Source: Schistosoma mansoni
Taxonomy: Eukaryota; Platyhelminthes; Trematoda; Strigeidida; Schistosomatidae
Assembly: GCF_000237925.1 (NCBI RefSeq)
Contig: NC_031498.1
Coordinates: 454,015-518,014 of the forward strand
Length of the DNA stretch: 64,000 nucleotides
Direction: 5' to 3'
Within the stretch, counting starts at the first letter, position 1, and every line of letters begins with the position of its first letter. Shown here in pieces: positions 54,780 to 64,000 of the stretch. Both the position numbers and the translations under genes were made by a program. The notes under the pieces are model-generated. The model was not told the DNA's origin. It made no database searches and saw only the letters and a program-made list of their open reading frames with translations.

Positions 54780-54929
54780 CTAAACGAATTGCAAGAAAAC
54801 CACGCCGTATCCACTTAATCCATGCAATCATCTCAAGCACTATGGAACATTATTATAGTCTAAGTATTAATGGTATCAGCAGTGGTAGTAAAGATTGTAT
54901 TTAGAAAGGTGAAGAGTATAAAGAGATTT

Positions 54930-55330
54930 CGTTATTCAGGATCTATGTGGAGACAAAGAGTGTGAACACCTGTTTCATTGCAAACAATTTGAACCATGTC
55001 GCTCAAACTCTAAGTTAATTGGGATAATTACATGGGCGATGACCAGATAGTCTACATGTATTGATATTTCTCGGTTCAATTGTCAATGGTCTCTTGGACT
55101 TGTTCTGTGTCTCATTTTAGCTACCCGTAGCTCTCCAGCTTACACCAAGTGACATCCCCCGCCAAAGTTGGTGGTAGTTGGGCATACGCAAAGCATATCT
55201 CAAAAATAGTTGGTAAAGACTCAATACCTTGTCAACCGACTTGCCATCCGTACTCAGTATCCTGTGCCCAACATCAGCAATGGTCACTTGGTGCTCAGGT
55301 TGTCTAGACTAATATAGTTTATTTCGGATC
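54930..55330 (-). mobile_element. LINE C-terminal fragment, diverged
   Basis: The minus strand encodes ADVGHRILSTDGKSVDKVLS and LRYALRMPNYHQLW, matching the [20 protein letters not shown] and [13 protein letters not shown] region of the LINE at 55768-56805. Older than that copy. Confidence 0.55.
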
Positions 55331-55479
55331 TAAATATGCTCATGTCAACACAATCTTTTGCATTACCAACAAAGCCCACAGATTTACAAAAATCTTTACA
55401 TTGTCTAACGTATTTTCAAAAAAATCGAATTCATAGTTTTTTGTAAATCATATAGTAGGGAAGAAATATGTGGTGTTTA

Positions 55480-55649
55480 CGATTGATGATTAAGTATTAT
55501 TTTAGTAGCCTGCTCTATAACATAATAAACCGATATAATTTTTGTCTTTATGGTTAGAAAGTCTTTAAGTAACATAACTTTACTACCATTTTTTAATTTT
55601 TTCGATGCTGTCCGCAGTATTTTATCGATAAAGATGTTAAAGAGGAATG
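55480..55649 (-). CDS. Possible exon with histone-fold-like helices
   Basis: After a CAATCTTAG acceptor at 55650 the minus strand reads FLFNIFIDKILRTASKKL, then KNGSKVMLLKDFLTI, to a stop at 55479-55477. A long amphipathic helix, a short loop with a basic tail and a second helix beginning LLKDFL recall helix 2 and helix 3 of NF-YC/DRAP1/CHRAC-type histone folds. No other exon was connected. A sense-strand LINE begins at 55768 directly upstream and may have cut the gene. Weak evidence; chance or an old pseudogene remain possible. Confidence 0.25.
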
Positions 55650-55767
55650 CTAAGATTGTATAGGCTTTCCTAACCAACCACTGGGTTGGAGCAGTAAACG
55701 AAGATAGTTTTATGATTTTCTTTGGAGCGTTTTTGTAGATAACCTGTAAATTGTCAGCAAGCACTTA

Positions 55768-56805
55768 TCTACTTAGAATACGCAGATGATATAGTCCTGT
55801 TGGGTGAACACGCTGATAAGATGCAGATCTTATTAGTATCATTGAGCAACCGTGCCAGGATGTTTGGGATGCGTTTCTCCCCCTTGAAATGTAAATTGTT
55901 GCTCCAGAACTGGCCTGCGTCAACACCTGAACTAAGGATAGGGAGTAAAGTAGTCGAACGCGTCAGCAACTTCACTTATCTTGGAAGTCTGATCAGCCCT
56001 AATGGGTTGGTGTCTGACGAAATCTCTGCGTGGATTCAGAACGCTCGTTTGGCGTTTGCCAACTTACGTCACCTATGCCGAGGGCCAGATATCTGTCTAT
56101 CAATTAGGGAACCAGTATAATGCTCAGCAGTTCGCTCTGTTCTACTTTACGGCTGTGAAACGTGGCCCTTAGGAGTAGAAGATACTCGTAAGTTACTAGT
56201 ATTTGATCACAGATGCCTTAGAAATATTGCTCGCGTCTACTGGGATCACCGGGTAAGTAGTAGTGAGGTTAGACACAGGGTATTATGGAATGATGGTGAA
56301 TCCGTTGGTGAGGTCATGAATCTTCACTGACTGAGATGGTTGGGTCACGTGTAACGTATGTCTGAACACCGATTACCACGACGCGCTATGCTGACTAGTA
56401 TAGGGGATGGTTGGAAGAGGGTTAGCGTTGGCCAAACCAAAACGTGGCATCAGTCCTTGAAGTCACTAACTTCTAGTCTGAGCCATGTTGGTAGATGCAG
56501 ACTACTTGGTTGTGGTCCACGTTACTATCGTAACCAATGGTTGGAGACTGTGTGTGACATGGCTCAGAATCGGTCGCAATGGTGTAGGTGTATACACTCT
56601 CTATTTTCCGTTAAACTATGAGATTAAAATTGCTTCATATCTTTCTTTCTTCCTGTACTATATTCTTTTATACAATCCTTCTTTCATAAATGACTACTAT
56701 TAAATTAACTAGTTATATGAATTCGGTGTTCATCTTGTTGTATTAACGGGGTATGGCAATTTGGACCGATGCATATATGTGTCTGGTCCTACGTTCTAGC
56801 TAACC
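55768..56805 (+). mobile_element. LINE, RT C-terminal part to 3' end
   Basis: Begins at the catalytic box (EYADDIVLLGEHADKMQILL), continues RMFGMRFSPLKCKLLLQNW and [13 protein letters not shown], a stop in the middle (SIREPV), [36 protein letters not shown] and the C-terminus. It is 5'-truncated inside the RT domain. The segment 55974-56781 is the inverted, nearly identical partner of 34784-35591. Confidence 0.9.
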
Positions 56806-57001
56806 AACTGACTGATGTATGCTGGTTATATGCACTTTATCTCTCCTTTGGATTTCTTAAGTTGTTCTTTTTATCTTGATCGCATTTTCAGTCTGTTTCG
56901 AGCTACTAAACGTTTTCCTATCAAACGTCATCTAAAAAGTTCGAGAAGTCACTGTTAAATATTTGAATATAGAGCCCTGAGAAATATACGTGTTCGAATA
57001 T

Positions 57002-63199
<6,198 letters not shown>

Positions 63200-63234
63200 T
63201 AAATATTATTAGCAAGGGTTTGAATTATCCTGTT

Positions 63235-63425
63235 GTTGATATTCAAGACTGAATGGTCAGTTGCTGTATGAACTCAGTAGCTTAGTGTATAATACCTTTG
63301 AGTATGAAACAGAGGGTACTGAATTCGACTGTCAATGGAGACTTCAATACTAAGGTACAGGTACATTCGGTTGAGGCGAAATGCGCCCCTCAGATTCTTC
63401 TGTTAGCCACAATTTGTCTATTCTG
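63235..63425 (+). repeat. F1 SINE, degraded
   Basis: Sense copy with head (CTCAGTAGCTTAGTGTATAA) and hammerhead remnant (GGTTGAGGCGAAATGCG): GAAA kept, the CTGANGA side and stem II lost. Confidence 0.55.
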
Positions 63426-63539
63426 TAAAATTTACAAGTTGTCTGAGTATACAAGTATCAATGCTAAGGTGGGGTTTGATATTTTAAAATAAATTGAACA
63501 TTGGGTAAAAAGTTAGTAATAAATATATGTTCACAGCTA

Positions 63540-63712
63540 AATTCACGAATCGATTTAAGCTAGACCATCAGTGAGAACCTGAAAGCACTGGACGACCGAT
63601 TCGTCCTAGTGCGAGACTCCTCAGCAGTTCACATCCACGATCTCTCACAGGAACTCAAACCGAGGACCTTCGGTCTCGCACGTGAACGTTTGACCTCTAA
63701 TCCACTGAGCCG
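63540..63712 (-). repeat. F2 SINE
   Basis: Antisense copy with CTGAGGA intact but GAAT in place of GAAA; tRNA-like head near 63650-63705. An R3 copy follows directly. Confidence 0.7.
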
Positions 63713-64000
63713 CCTTGTTTTCTTAGGAGGCCACACCCGGAGCCTTCGACCTAAATGTCTGATCCACAAGGCAATGGAGCAACGTAAGGAAATGCAGTCC
63801 CATGGTAGCCGGTGACCAACAGTTGGTTTAACCCCGTTTGTTCCTTCAGGATCCTGGAGCCCATATGCATCATTGGTTGAGAATCAGGGTTTTCCAACTA
63901 TCCTAGGTGGACCTTCCGTATCCACCAACCCGCTTAAAGCTTTGAATATCCACTTTTCATCCTCTCAATTTCATGAACAACGCCCCCACTGCGAGAAGGC
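63712..64000 (-). repeat. R3 repeat, runs off the window
   Basis: Contains TGTTTTCTTAGGAGGCCACA, TCTGATCCACAAGGCAATGG and CTTTTCATCCTCTCAATTTC, as in the other R3 copies. It lacks the A-rich tail and starts inside the element, joined to the F2 copy. Confidence 0.75.

Noticed and set aside
54569-54904. 111-codon plus-strand frame
   Set aside because: Overlaps the phase-consistent minus-strand exons at 54511-54779, which explain the open frame better.

Overview
The window looks like nuclear DNA of a blood fluke (Schistosoma or a close trematode). It is AT-rich, host genes are short exons separated by kilobase introns, the first introns of genes are often only 29-43 nt, and the repeats are those expected of schistosomes: tRNA-derived SINE-like retroposons carrying hammerhead ribozymes (Smα type), RTE/SR2-type and CR1-type LINEs, and solo LTRs. 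All gene calls are my own translations and splice-phase checks; no search was run.

Host genes, left to right: (i) an antisense zinc-finger-like terminal exon (783-1010); (ii) a plus-strand gene of at least 11 exons over 1433-25081 (about 617 residues), with a weak TBC/RabGAP-like signature and a coiled-coil tail; (iii) a small two-exon antisense gene (2483-2960) nested in its second intron, with a possible CX9C motif and a polyadenylation signal; (iv) a complete 2-Cys peroxiredoxin (29429-38434, 3 exons, 194 residues); (v) a complete V-ATPase proteolipid subunit c (45944-46472, minus, 3 exons, 152 residues); (vi) an unidentified minus-strand exon chain (54316-54779) and a possible histone-fold exon (55480-55649); (vii) the first 643 residues of the spliceosomal DEAH-box ATPase PRP16/DHX38 (57002-63151), which runs off the right edge. 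These genes do not form a shared pathway.

The rest is mostly repeats. Two hammerhead-bearing SINE families (called F1 and F2 here) account for more than twenty copies. Five copies keep a ribozyme that looks intact, and several F1 copies share the same altered catalytic core. Many copies lie as inverted foldback pairs, one of which contains a 200-N assembly gap. Between 46.5 and 53.7 kb lies a nest of LINEs: an antisense CR1-type element interrupted by a 1.48-kb element with 286-bp near-perfect inverted repeats, and a sense CR1-type element interrupted by an RTE. Two 808-bp LINE segments that appear almost identical lie in opposite orientation 21 kb apart, around the peroxiredoxin 3' half and the V-ATPase gene. 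Several diverged solo LTRs are present and are treated as fossils.
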